Shown: positions 13,001-23,900 of the stretch, piece by piece
Position numbering within the stretch: position 1 is the stretch's first letter
Layout of the letters: each line of letters opens with the position of its first letter
DNA from: Maniola hyperantus
Taxonomy: Eukaryota; Arthropoda; Insecta; Lepidoptera; Nymphalidae
Assembly: GCF_902806685.2 (NCBI RefSeq)
Contig: NC_048537.1
Span: 8,640,720-8,704,719 of the forward strand
Direction: 5' to 3'
Length of the DNA stretch: 64,000 bases
Position numbers and translations under genes: made by a program
Notes under the pieces: model-generated
The model's input: the letters and a program-made list of their open reading frames with translations, nothing else
The model's database searches: none
Told to the model about the DNA's origin: nothing

Positions 13001-16000
13001 TCCTCAATTATATTAAAATAACTTACATTGCTTACTATCCACGAAAATACTTTAATATCCTGAAAAATTTAAGAAAAAAAAACAACAACTTAGACATAAT
13101 GTGCCGACCTACAATAATGCCATTTTATACGATAAATCAAAACTATTAATGTATTAATGTATTGTCCTATTTATTCTTTAATTATTATTTCAACTTGTCT
13201 AGGAATGGAATGATATGAACTTGAGGTGGAACACTTCTGATTTCGGTGGAGTCAAAGATTTAAGAGTACCGCCTCACAGACTATGGAAACCTGATGTTCT
13301 TATGTACAACAGGTAATAGCACTTTTTTTAAATTACACTGTGATACTGGTTGACCGGTAAAGTTGAAAGTGTTGTTTTTCAGAAAAAAATCATAAATAAC
13401 GACTACAAAAAATTATTTAGTGCCTCAAATATCACTTTTGGCAAAATAACAAAATAGAAATGACTGAAAGAATTTCGGGGTTCTAATCGATAAATCTTTA
13501 TTTTTAACTTAGTGCTTTTATTTACCACTAATTACTTACTTACAAAAAAATGCATTTGTTTTGGTTTAATTTGTTTTTTTAAGAATCAAATCCGCGTATT
13601 CTGAACACAAAACGATGCAATAACTTTAAAAAATAGTAGATTACTAACCAAGGGGATAAAGCAGTGTCTTCTGTCGCGGGTGACGATTTAAATCGCGAGT
13701 GTAGCGAGGGATTTAAGTTCACCCAAGACTAAGACAGCTTTATCACCGAGGTAAATATTCTACTTTTCGTACCATTTGCGAAAAAAATAACACAATAATA
13801 ATATGATATAAGCATTTATTAAACGTATTTTTAGAACATTCACTTGATTATAAAAATAAATTAAAATAAACTTAACGTTTATGTATTTGAAGAAAACATA
13901 AACGCGGCAAATTCCTAGACTAATATTTTTTTGTCGGAAAAGCAAAGGCATCAATCTCATACGGCCTTGTCGGTTTTCGTAATTTTATTTAATAATCATA
14001 ACTGCATAATAAATGCGTATTCCTTTTTCAAAAAAATGTACAATGCTTTATATACAAACTCAATCGTGTAAACCTTCGTGGTTTTTGCTGTGTCGAAATT
14101 GGATTTGTTAAACATTCTTTATGTTGGTAATTTTAAAAAAAACACAGATGTAGTCTGTGTGTCTGGTGGGAGGCCTCGGCCGTGGCTAGTTACCACCCTA
14201 CCCGCAAAGCCGTGCCGCCAAGCAATTTTGCGTTCCGGTATGATGCCGTGTAGAAACCAAAGGTGTATGGGTTTAATAAAAATTGCCATACTCCTTCCAG
14301 GTTAGCCCGCTCCCACCTTAGACTGCATCGTCACTTACCATTAGGTGAGATTGCAGTCAAGTGCTATCTTGTATCTGAATAAATAAAAAAATAAAAAAAA
14401 AAAGTTCAGTATAAATTTCGGTACCTAAGTATTCCAAATTTAAATCACATTCTCTCCCTAGGGGATGAATTAAATTCAGTACAATTTTCTTTCCCTGTTT
14501 TTAACAGATTAAAAATGACTATTGTTATGTACGCTTTTTTTTGACATTGAATGTCACTTTTTTGAGCAAGTGGTACGAAAAGGTAATTTTTCCCCTAAGG
14601 TATACCTACTTAATAGCATTTGACTTCCGCTACAGCCACAGAAGATATAATAGTAACTCCTTATAGTCATATAGAATTACATAACTGAAAAGACACCTGA
14701 GCATTTTTTTCATATTATCTTCAGCCTCAATCATATTATTGTTTGATATTTTTTTACACAGTGCGGATGAAGGATTTGACAGCACGTACCCCACAAACGT
14801 AGTAGTGCGAAACAATGGCTCTTGTCTTTATGTACCACCTGGAATATTTAAAAGTACTTGCAAAATAGACATCACCTGGTTTCCGTTCGACGACCAAAGA
14901 TGTGAAATGAAATTTGGCAGCTGGACTTATGATGGTTATCAAGTAAGTAGACTCGGACCCAGTTTCACCAAGCATTCAACCTCTATCAATGCTATCCCTC
15001 TGCAGATGACATACGCGATTTATAAAACCGGCCAAGTGCGTGGCGGGCCACGCGCAGTGCAGAGTTCCGTAGTCACAATCCTCGAAAAACAGATATAACT
15101 CCTTAACCTGTGAACCCTACTTAGCCATGATAGTTTTCCTTTAAAATTGATTATATATACTACTGCTGGGAATTTTTCACGTTCCTATATACTAACCATT
15201 TGGCTAGATTAGATAGAGGGGGGGGGGACACTTGACTCTAATAAAAACCCACACCCACAGTATTTTTAAAAGACCTATTCAACAATACCCCACACTATGG
15301 GGTAGACGAGAAAAAAAAAATCATCCCCACTCTACATGTAGGGGAGCTACCTTAAAAAAATATTTATCACAATTTTATTTCATCACTTTGTCGGCGTGAT
15401 TAATATTTATACCCATGCCAAATTACAGATTTCTAGCACTAATAGTCTCTGAGATTAACCGAGGACGGACGGAAGGACGGACGGACAGATGGACGGACGG
15501 ACGGACATGGCGAAATTATAAGGGTTCCTTACGGGGCTCCTACTATTGAACCCTAAAAAGTAAAAAAGTAAAGAACATACAAAGAATGTTCACTAAACCA
15601 TGATTAATTTGCTCGATGAAATTAGGCATAAACATAACCATGCTATGTTTTAAAATTGTAATACATATTATAGTTAAACATTGCCTTTCTTAGGTACGAA
15701 CGTACAACCCAAGGTTTCCTTGACTATGAAGGTCCAAATGATAAGAGCCAATATTCCGTTATTTATTTAGCCTTTTTATTTATAGCTGGATCTTCAACTA
15801 CAAGATGAAGGTGGCGGAGATATTAGCAGTTTTGTTACAAACGGAGAATGGGAACTAATAGGTACATAGTGGTTTATTTTAATTACAACTTACAAGTCGC
15901 TCACTGAATCTTTCGAATAAATGTTCTCATATGTATTAAGTACATGAACAATTAGAAGCTGACAAACAAAACTGTACCTGTACCTACCTACACTATATAT

Positions 16001-18192
16001 ACTTTTTTTCTTTAATCCGGATGTTTGTAGCCCACTGAACACAAACTTGTTCATTTCCAACCAAAACAGCCTAAAACTGTTCTAAAATTGAGTCCAAAGT
16101 TCGTGATTTCGATCAAAACCGTATTTCAGAAAAGTTTCATTAGCTTTGATTCAGTTTTTTGCTCCTCCTGTAAAATTTTATTTCATACAACTACACTGTT
16201 TTGTTCGCTAGCTCCTCAATTGATAAATCACTGCCCCAGTCATTCCTAGCAAGTCATTTCAACTGAGGCGCACCGTAGTGCTCTAAGTCAAGTTCCGGTC
16301 GAACGCAATATTTATAAAACCTTTCTCATTTTTACTTTCCTCATCAGTTTGGTTATTAAATATTAGTACTGGTTTGTTCACAGGAGTACCTGGCAAGCGT
16401 AATGAAATCTACTACAACTGTTGCCCCGAGCCGTACATCGATATTACTTTCGCGGTAGTGATTAGGCGGAAAACTTTGTACTACTTTTTCAATTTGATCG
16501 TGCCATGCGTGCTTATAGCCTCAATGGCTTTATTGGGCTTTACTTTGCCACCTGATTCCGGCGAAAAACTTTCATTAGGTAAAATGACTTTAATTCATTT
16601 CAATCATTATCCTATCTTACGTGCAGATTTGATTTCTTTTCTGTAAAATGTGGTTTTTATTTAAGAAGAGCACTGTCGCCTATACATAGGTTCAATTAAA
16701 CCTAGTTTAGGGACCGTTGGTGTCTGTATATTTAAATAATCAGTATGGTAATATGATGAAAACTTTATTTATTTAAGTATATTATGTTTAATTGTGATTT
16801 TTTGAACTGGATAATTTTTTGTATTTAACTTGCAGGTGTCACAATTCTGCTGTCGCTGACAGTGTTTCTGAACATGGTAGCGGAGACGATGCCAGCGACG
16901 TCAGATGCCGTACCACTATTGGGCACATATTTCAATTGCATCATGTTTATGGTGGCCTCTTCGGTAGTGTCTACGATCCTTATCCTCAACTACCACCACC
17001 GACATGCAGATACACACGAAATGAGCGACTGGGTTCGTATTTAAATTACCGTAGTAGGAATCATTTTTCTTTAAATGTACATTTTACAGTATAATACTAG
17101 TTAATGCCCGGCATCCATTGCATCACGACTCGTGTGCCACCTATTGTTCGTTGATGGTACTGTAATATTAGAAACCTTCACAGAATTACCATATTATACT
17201 GTACAAAGTTTCAACTCAGCTGGATGAACGATACATACGCGAATGTATAGGTAATGAACAGAAAGATAGACCAACATACATAATTTTTTTTATAATATAC
17301 AAGCAATTGCATAAATAGTGAATTAATCAATGTACATTTCTTATAGATTCGGTGCGTGTTTCTTTACTGGCTGCCTTGGGTCCTGCGAATGTCACGGCCA
17401 GGCCCCGCGACAACACCGCCGCCGGCGCGGGCGCCTCCTCCTCCGGACTTGGAGTTGCGCGAACGCTCGTCCAAGTCGCTCCTAGCGAACGTACTCGACA
17501 TCGACGACGACTTCCGGCATTCCCACGCGCAGCAGCCGCCTTGCTGCCGATACTACAGGTCCCTCGACGATCTACACGAACACTACTCGCCGTAAATAGC
17601 ACGGTTACAATACTAACCCGCCTTGAACGTTCCGCAGTTCAACCTGGCCCTAACAGCTTTACAAACATCCAAATTAATTCATCTAAATTCACATCTTAGA
17701 TACTTCATAATAGGTACCTACTTAGATCAAAATTTCAACTCTGGTTCTTGGGTCTTTCTTTATCATATCGATCAGCATAACTCCCGTAGCGCCCTATACG
17801 TTCCTCTGCCGAACCTGTAGAGTAGAGCGCAATAGTATTCAGAGAGTTACAGAGCCGTGTTTTCGCAGGAGTGGCGAAGAAAATGGCGCGGGTCTAGCGG
17901 CACACAGCTGTTTCGGTGTCGACTACGAGCTCTCGCTCATACTAAAAGAGCTTCGAGTCATCACAGATCAGGTTTGTAAAGGAGTAAAGGCTCTTTATAC
18001 TAACCTATCCAGAAATTTAACAAAACAATATTGTTACAGATGCGCAAAGATGATGAAGATGCGGACGTTTCGCGCGACTGGAAATTCGCTGCCATGGTCG
18101 TGGACAGACTGTGCCTTATTATCTTTACCCTGTTCACAATCATTGCCACGCTAGCCGTGCTGCTGTCCGCACCGCACATCATGGTGTCGTAG
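7088..18192 (+). CDS. nAChRalpha7: nicotinic acetylcholine receptor alpha subunit, alpha7-like
   Basis: Subunit of a cys-loop cation channel at cholinergic synapses. Exons: 7088-7163, 11244-11383, 12295-12339, 13203-13312, 14762-14942, 15786-15861, 16384-16578, 16836-17032, 17347-17591, 17869-17971, 18040-18192. All phases join, giving 506 aa, normal for the family. A signal peptide (about 1-26) precedes the ligand-binding domain. Cys-loop C157-C171 is intact, and the YYNCC loop (C222-C223) marks an alpha subunit. TM1 is at about 238-262, TM2 starts GEKLSLGVTILL, TM4 is near 475-500, and the C-end is HIMVS. The M3-M4 loop has a Pro-rich run and the SSKSLLANVLDIDDDFRH block of the alpha5/6/7 group. 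I prefer alpha7 to alpha6 because no duplicated exon 3 or exon 8 is visible and EGFDSTYPTNVVV fits my memory of alpha7; the number is less certain than the family. The exon 8 donor (GTTCGT) is weak. beta1 follows on the same strand. Confidence 0.93.
8080..8185 (-). mobile_element. SINE family B tail fragment
   Basis: Short remnant with 'gagaaggatttcctcagtct' and the ATCATC-rich tail seen in the other family B copies. It lies in intron 1 of the receptor gene. Non-coding. Confidence 0.4.
9013..9332 (+). mobile_element. tRNA-derived SINE, family A
   Basis: Plus-strand copy in intron 1 of the receptor gene. The tRNA-like head 'gacgacctccctgg' is at 9014, the B-box-like 'gggttcgattactgg' at about 9068, and the tail lies at about 9318-9332. 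It has an internal C-run (about 9221-9236) that the other copies lack. Confidence 0.65.
9365..9640 (+). mobile_element. SINE, family B
   Basis: Plus-strand copy with 'gaagaaacctgcatgct', 'caaaggtgtgtgaagtctgc' and the 3' tail of GATGAT repeats ('ggttgatgatgatgatgaaa'). It lies in receptor intron 1. Confidence 0.65.
9706..9905 (-). mobile_element. Helitron-like fragment
   Basis: Minus-strand copy of the repeat whose plus-strand text reads 'gactaagtcgcgg ... ccgggataaaaagtag'. It ends in the GACAGACAGGCAGG run. Non-coding. Confidence 0.45.
10009..10300 (+). mobile_element. Helitron-like non-autonomous element
   Basis: It begins TC-TATACTAATATTATAAA and ends GATCAGCTAG, fitting the 5'-TC and 3'-CTRR ends of Helitrons. 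The interior differs from the Lep1-type consensus seen elsewhere in this window. A (TA)n microsatellite follows at 10303-10325. Receptor intron 1. Confidence 0.55.
10972..11206 (-). mobile_element. SINE, family B, with tRNA-like head
   Basis: Minus-strand copy that retains the head. Read on the minus strand, 'ggggttcaatcctgggcacg' contains a B box, and 'ccgggggatcc' precedes it. Its right end is only about 40 bases from the exon 2 acceptor of the receptor (11243). Confidence 0.6.
12645..13010. mobile_element. 366-bp MITE in receptor intron 3
   Basis: Terminal inverted repeats of about 20 bases: TAATTGAAGAGCTGGCGAG at the left and CTCGCCAGCTCCTCAATTA at the right, with one mismatch. The interior is non-coding. 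A second, left-truncated relative is at 16003-16222 in intron 6 of the same gene. Confidence 0.65.
14158..14402 (+). mobile_element. tRNA-derived SINE, family A, 5'-truncated
   Basis: Starts inside the body ('ctggtgggaggcctcggccg') without the tRNA-like head, and ends in the usual 'gattgcagtcaag ... tctgaataaa' text plus an A-rich tail. It lies in receptor intron 4. Confidence 0.65.
15022..15560 (-). mobile_element. lepidopteran interspersed repeat (GGGTTCC/GGCCGG type)
   Basis: The left end carries 'accggccaagtgcgtg' and the right end 'gggttccttacggggc', the reverse order of the copies at 25595-25947, 26698-27113 and 62334-62507. The interior has a GGAC microsatellite (about 15465-15510) and a G-run near 15220. 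Non-coding, in receptor intron 5. The class of element is not known to me. Confidence 0.5.
16003..16222. mobile_element. MITE relative of 12645-13010, left end lost
   Basis: The right-hand 150-200 bases match the element in intron 3 ('cagttttttgctcctcctgt', then 'gttcgctagctcctcaattg'). The left TIR is absent. Intron 6 of the receptor gene. Confidence 0.55.
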
Positions 18193-18487
18193 CGACCCGC
18201 CCGCCTGCGGCTGCGCATGCGTAACGTTCTGTGATACCGCGAATATAAATTAAGTTGTGATGTGTGAAGCGGTGCGAGCGTCGAAGCCGCGACGAAGAAG
18301 TTGCCGCCGCCCGCCTCGGCGCCCGCGCCCCCCTATAGAGATAAGTTACCGCTGACTGCCATCCCTACGCATTGAAACAAAATACTGCCTGTCCTGTATC
18401 TTGTCCTTTTATTTCTGAGGCCTCTCTTTCAACGGCTTATTCTATGCTCTTCCAAAAATGAACGACTTGTGTTTCACACATAGAAGC

Positions 18488-18493
18488 AATAAA
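18488..18493 (+). terminator. AATAAA poly(A) signal of the alpha receptor gene
   Basis: AATAAA lies about 300 bases after the TAG stop at 18190-18192 and is the first such hexamer downstream on the plus strand. A second one follows near 19064. Confidence 0.45.
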
Positions 18494-18499
18494 CATTCT

Positions 18500-20935
18500 T
18501 TATCATGCAGCAATCGTTATTACGCATAAAAACAAGTGAAAACTTTCAGTTAAAAAGTAATTTTACGCATATTATTCTGTGATCATACAGAAAAAGTATA
18601 AGAAATTGTTAACGTGGCAATAAGTGACTTATGACGCCGGCGTGGCGTTTCGATGGCAAAGCTTATATTATACTGAGCCACGCTAGTATAGTCGCCATTT
18701 CAGACCATGTTATGAATGACTATGGTCAATTTCAAAAATCGTAGCACAAAAACGTCTTCCTTCTTACCGTTGATCAACCTGTCGCGTTTATATATTTAAA
18801 TATTTGTTATAATATCTTTCTCGAATCTTGAAATTTATGTACAGTTTAGGATTTGGGCAGTGAAGCAATGGCCCTTCGTTTCCTTCTTATTCGATTCCGT
18901 GAATCGTGGTTATGATCCCTAACTTTATTTTCAGATGTATTTGTGTCAGTAGCTAGAATAGAACTTTACAAACAATGTTGATTCAATTGGTACAGGTTGT
19001 GAACGGGCCTCGTTGTGAACGGGTCGATATTGTTATAAATGGTAAAATATCCAAAGCTATAGCTTAATAAAACGTTCGTTAAAAGTTGTAGTTAAAATAT
19101 TATTTTATTAAAATCATACTCGGATCTCGGATTTTTAACGTATACAAGTAATTACATTACATTACATGGTGATATCACGTTTGTACCTTGTACTTCTTTC
19201 GATACGATCATACCTAATACTGAAATATTGTAGCTTTTTAAAGTTTCTTAATCAGCGAATATATCAAACTGACATATAAATAGCCATACTTTTAATATCT
19301 ATACATACATCTACAACAATTAGTTGGTTCACGTCATCTTTTCATTATTTTATCGTTCAACCAAATCATGTGTTTTCTGATAGGTATGTCGGCGACTTAT
19401 TCATGGCGCCACAGAACAATGAATCGATATCGATTTTCTATAAACCTTGATTTGGTTAGCTCTCATGACTTAAGATCCCATGAAAGCTTATTTCTCATAA
19501 TATACCTACCCGCCGAGGTTCAATATACCTACTCTCATCTCACCAAACCTTTTATATCAGCCATTTGAAAATTTACCCATTAAGATTAATTTTCCGAAAA
19601 CATTGTTAGCCTCTTAAAAGAAAAACGTATAATTAATAATTGGAGCTGCGCGGATACATTCAGTCGAAACGATTGTACCCTCGCAGGCCTCCTGAAAATT
19701 CTGTTTTTCTTGTCTGAGGTATCGCTGTAAAATAATCATAGGCGTTCCTTTGGAAGTTGCGGAGCGAATGTGATTATGTGCCAGTGTTTTCCATCATCCC
19801 TTTATTTATTTATTGTTATATAACGAGTTCTCCTAAGCCGTCGAGGCCTAGGAGAGTTGGGTGGAGAATAAGGCGCATTAGGTACCTTCTCGTTTGGTGC
19901 AACTATCTTTGTACCCGATGATGGGCTAATGCGCCGCATTCACGCCAGCATGCATCGGGACGATGTCTGTCCCCGTAATTTGTTCAATTGTTAGGGTTAA
20001 TACTCTGAATTGCACTTTGTTTATTAAATATAAACGAATGAAAATGTCTTTTATTTTATACGATTACATAAGTATTCGCATTTTCCTAATATGCGACAAA
20101 AAGGCACTTGTTAGTACCAAAGTAGGCCTTGACCTAAATGTTCGTGGGTAGAGGGCTAAGTAGCTGTAGACAATCGATGATATCCCGAGGGATAACTGCA
20201 CATGCGCACATATTGCTTTAGCACAGCAGAAATAAGAAAGCTCTAAAACTTTTACCATAAGTAAATTAAATACAGTGTTTCACTGACTGTATCACAGTTA
20301 AAATTAAGTACATTTCTATTGTCTATTCTCCATCATTACTGGTCTTAATTTATCTAGAATTCAATAAATGCATAAAACTTTGTTTTGATTTAAACCTAAG
20401 TACCTAGGTACTTATCTGTCAATTTGAAAATCGAAAGGGTCCCGATGTAAAATATCAAAAGGAATTTTGTAAGGTGATTTAAAATAATATTATACCTATT
20501 TATGGTTCTGTATTAGATTATTATTCTATACGACGATGATTAAGTATAATAACGATAATACGAAATATTAATCTGCAATATTAATTAACGTCCTTGTCCG
20601 AATACATATTCATCACATATTGTACTTTGATAGGCAATAACAACCCCATTTAATTAATGCATTATCTCTTGGCATATACTAGTATATGCCTTAAATCATA
20701 AAATGCTCATATCAGGTGCTAATGATAATTAGGGCTTGAATATGCTGAAACAAACTTTTAATGAATCTAGATAATAAAATGCTTAAAAAGAGCTACTGAA
20801 AGGACTCTATAATATAATCTGAATCAACCGTAAAGTTGGGCGGGCGGCAACGCGCTAGGGCGCGGCTACGGCAGCGCGGGGCGCCGCGCCGCCGTGTACG
20901 TGGTTATATTCTGCCGTGCGGTAGTGACTGCCGCC
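18500..20935 (+). other. spacer between the two receptor genes
   Basis: About 2.4 kb with no coding exon that I can support. It is AT-rich, with a GC-richer start just before the beta1 ATG (about 20838-20935) that probably includes the beta1 5'UTR/promoter. A hairpin-capable block (about 19870-19942, arms GGCGCATTAG and CTAATGCGCC) is the only structured piece. Confidence 0.5.
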
Positions 20936-23900
20936 ATGACGACTGGATCGCGCGGCCCATTGCTGGCCATCGCGCTCTTTGCAGCACTGTATTCAGGTAC
21001 GCGGTCATGATTTTGGCGGCATAATTACTCTTACTTACAACTTACTTGGCTCTTACTTATATATATTTAAAACTTAATGCCTTTATTAAATTCATATGCA
21101 TTGTTTTGCCAACGAAAGTTCACGAAACAAATTGCTTTAACAATAAATTTATTGCCAACTAAATTCTTAAGCTATAATATTGAATCATATTTTAGTATAA
21201 TTCATAATTACTTGGATAGTGACTTATTTGTAGAAGTAACTATGCAGATTTTCCTTAGGTAGGTACCTATCTAATAATGCAGATAATATTTTAGATTACA
21301 AATAATAATTAGTTACCTACCAGATTTTATAAAATTAGTATTGAATCCATGATCATAATAAAATAAGCAAAAATTGTTTTATCACAGACTACCATAGTTC
21401 TAATGATAATAAGAATAAAAACTCAGAACTTATCTTACTCTATAAAAATATCTTGTGAAATGGTCCTTATTGATCGGAAGCTGCAGCATCAGCAGATATA
21501 TCTAGTTAGTGAATGCCCCTCAACTATTAAATGTGAAAATCAAAGATTAAGCAAAATGTAAAAACCTAACCGTCTGGCTTCACCTAGATAGAAGATAGAG
21601 AAGAGAAGAATTACTAAAAATGCTTTCTTAGGGTGATCTACGTTATAGAAAAACTAGCTAGGTATATTGGAAAATCTCAGATTTCTAGACTCAGCATTTC
21701 TAGTTTCTTGAGAATTGAAAATAGCAAACATGGCTCGGGTTCTATGGTACCTTATATTTGTTTGTTTTTTTGTGTTTTAGCCGAATAAAGTATATTTATT
21801 TATTTAACAGTGAAAAGTAAACAAGTTGAATATAACAAATAGTGAAATATTGCGATATACTTACCTACCTGTCGGCAAAACGGATTGTTGACAGTCAGTC
21901 AGTCAGACAGACATTTTTGTAAATTACTTATATACGTTTTCGTAAATTATATACATCTCTTTATGATTTGTGATCCTTCATCAAAAACCAAGCTGAAGAT
22001 CAATGAGTTACTTAGATTTCAAACTCAATCAGGTTTCCTGGTTCTCTGTTGGTGAGAATTTTCACGATTTTGCAGAATTCATGAATTAATTAGATATTTC
22101 AACTTGTGAGACCATTTAGTTGGTGAGTGGCCTTGCCTCGTATACCTACAGTCTATTAATTAAACCGAAAATATTGTATATGGTCAGGATGGTGTTCAGA
22201 GGACGAAGAGCGACTTGTCCGAGATCTGTTCCGAGGATACAACAAACTCATCCGGCCTGTTCAAAACATGACACAAAAAGTAGATGTTCGTTTTGGCCTG
22301 GCCTTCGTTCAATTGATTAACGTGGTAAGTTATAATTTTAATTGTATTTATATTAATGAAATGCAGCATTCCACCGTCCTGGACAAAAAGATACTTTAAA
22401 AATTAAGTAGGTATACTTAAATATGATTACTCACGAGAATCATATTATCATAAACAAGTTGCAAACTTTTTTACTTTCAATTACAGAATGAAAAGAATCA
22501 AATCATGAAATCAAACGTTTGGTTGCGATTGGTATGGATGGACTATCAGCTGATGTGGGACGAAGCTGACTACGGAGGTATTGGTGTATTGAGACTGCCT
22601 CCTGATAAGGTTTGGAAGCCAGATATTGTACTTTTTAACAAGTAAGTATCATAACCACAACAACTTTCTCCCTTGATTGTAAGAAAAAGGTAAAAAATAA
22701 AGATTTTAACTTTTTTCAGTGCTGATGGCAATTATGAGGTACGATATAAATCTAATGTGCTCATTTATCCGAACGGAGAAGTTTTATGGGTGCCACCAGC
22801 TATATATCAGGTAAATATGGTAAGGTAGATAATGCCTACGACCTCACCCACGTGAATTTAGGTTTTAAAAATCCCGTGAGAACTCTTTGATTTTCCGTCC
22901 CCGGGATGCAAGCTGTCTATGTACCAAATTTCATCAAAATTTGTTTTAATAGATAGAGCCTGAATAGCTAGCAGATAGACAGACAAACAGACAGACAGAT
23001 TTTCGCATTTAGGATGAACGTAGAGTCTTTAAAAAATCGCATAGGTAAGCTGCCTTCGGCATAACCATTTGGTTGTTGAGTGTAATTTTTTTTTTTCAGA
23101 GTTCCTGTACCATCGACGTAACATACTTCCCATTCGATCAACAAACTTGCATCATGAAATTCGGATCATGGACTTTCAATGGAGACCAAGTGTCACTCGC
23201 TTTATACAATAACAAAAATTTTGTAGATCTCTCCGATTACTGGAAGTCTGGTACATGGGATATTATTGAAGTTCCAGCTTACTTAAATATATACGAAGGC
23301 AACCATCCAACTGAAACGGATATTACTTTTTACATAATCATTAGGAGAAAGACCTTGTTTTACACGGTCAACTTGATTCTTCCAACCGTGTTAATTTCCT
23401 TCCTCTGCGTTCTTGTCTTCTACTTACCAGCTGAAGCTGGAGAGAAGGTAAGCATTACTTTTTTATTGTGAGATAGGCTTGTGCTTGACGATAATCATGC
23501 TTAATAAAAAGCAATGACGAGGTCTAGGTTGTAGCATATTACCTTTTACGTAGCGGGCTTGCCCAGAAGATGCCTATTCAATCTTGCCTTGAAAATATTT
23601 CGATTTATCTTGGCAGAAAACATGGGCGCCGCGCTGTGAGGGCATTTCACGCCATATCTAGAGATAGATGTTCACGTTTAATTTTGTATATTTACAAGAT
23701 CTGTCTAAGTAGTATTATTTTACAAGTTTATTTTACCTATTCTGTACTTTTTCTTTTTTCAGGTTACGTTAGGTATAAGCATTTTACTGTCACTGGTCGT
23801 GTTCCTGCTCCTAGTTTCGAAGATTCTTCCACCAACATCCCTTGTTTTGCCCCTCATTGCCAAATATCTACTTTTTACGTTTATCATGAATACTGTTAGT

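Noticed and set aside
17593..17595. TAA as the true stop of the alpha receptor
   Set aside because: The TAA overlaps a GTAAAT donor, and two more exons in matching phase supply TM4 and the conserved C-end.
7088..18192. Assignment of the first receptor to alpha6
   Set aside because: The alternative exons 3a/3b and 8a/8b typical of alpha6 were looked for in introns 2-3 and 7-8 and not found; alpha7 fits better, but this needs a tree.
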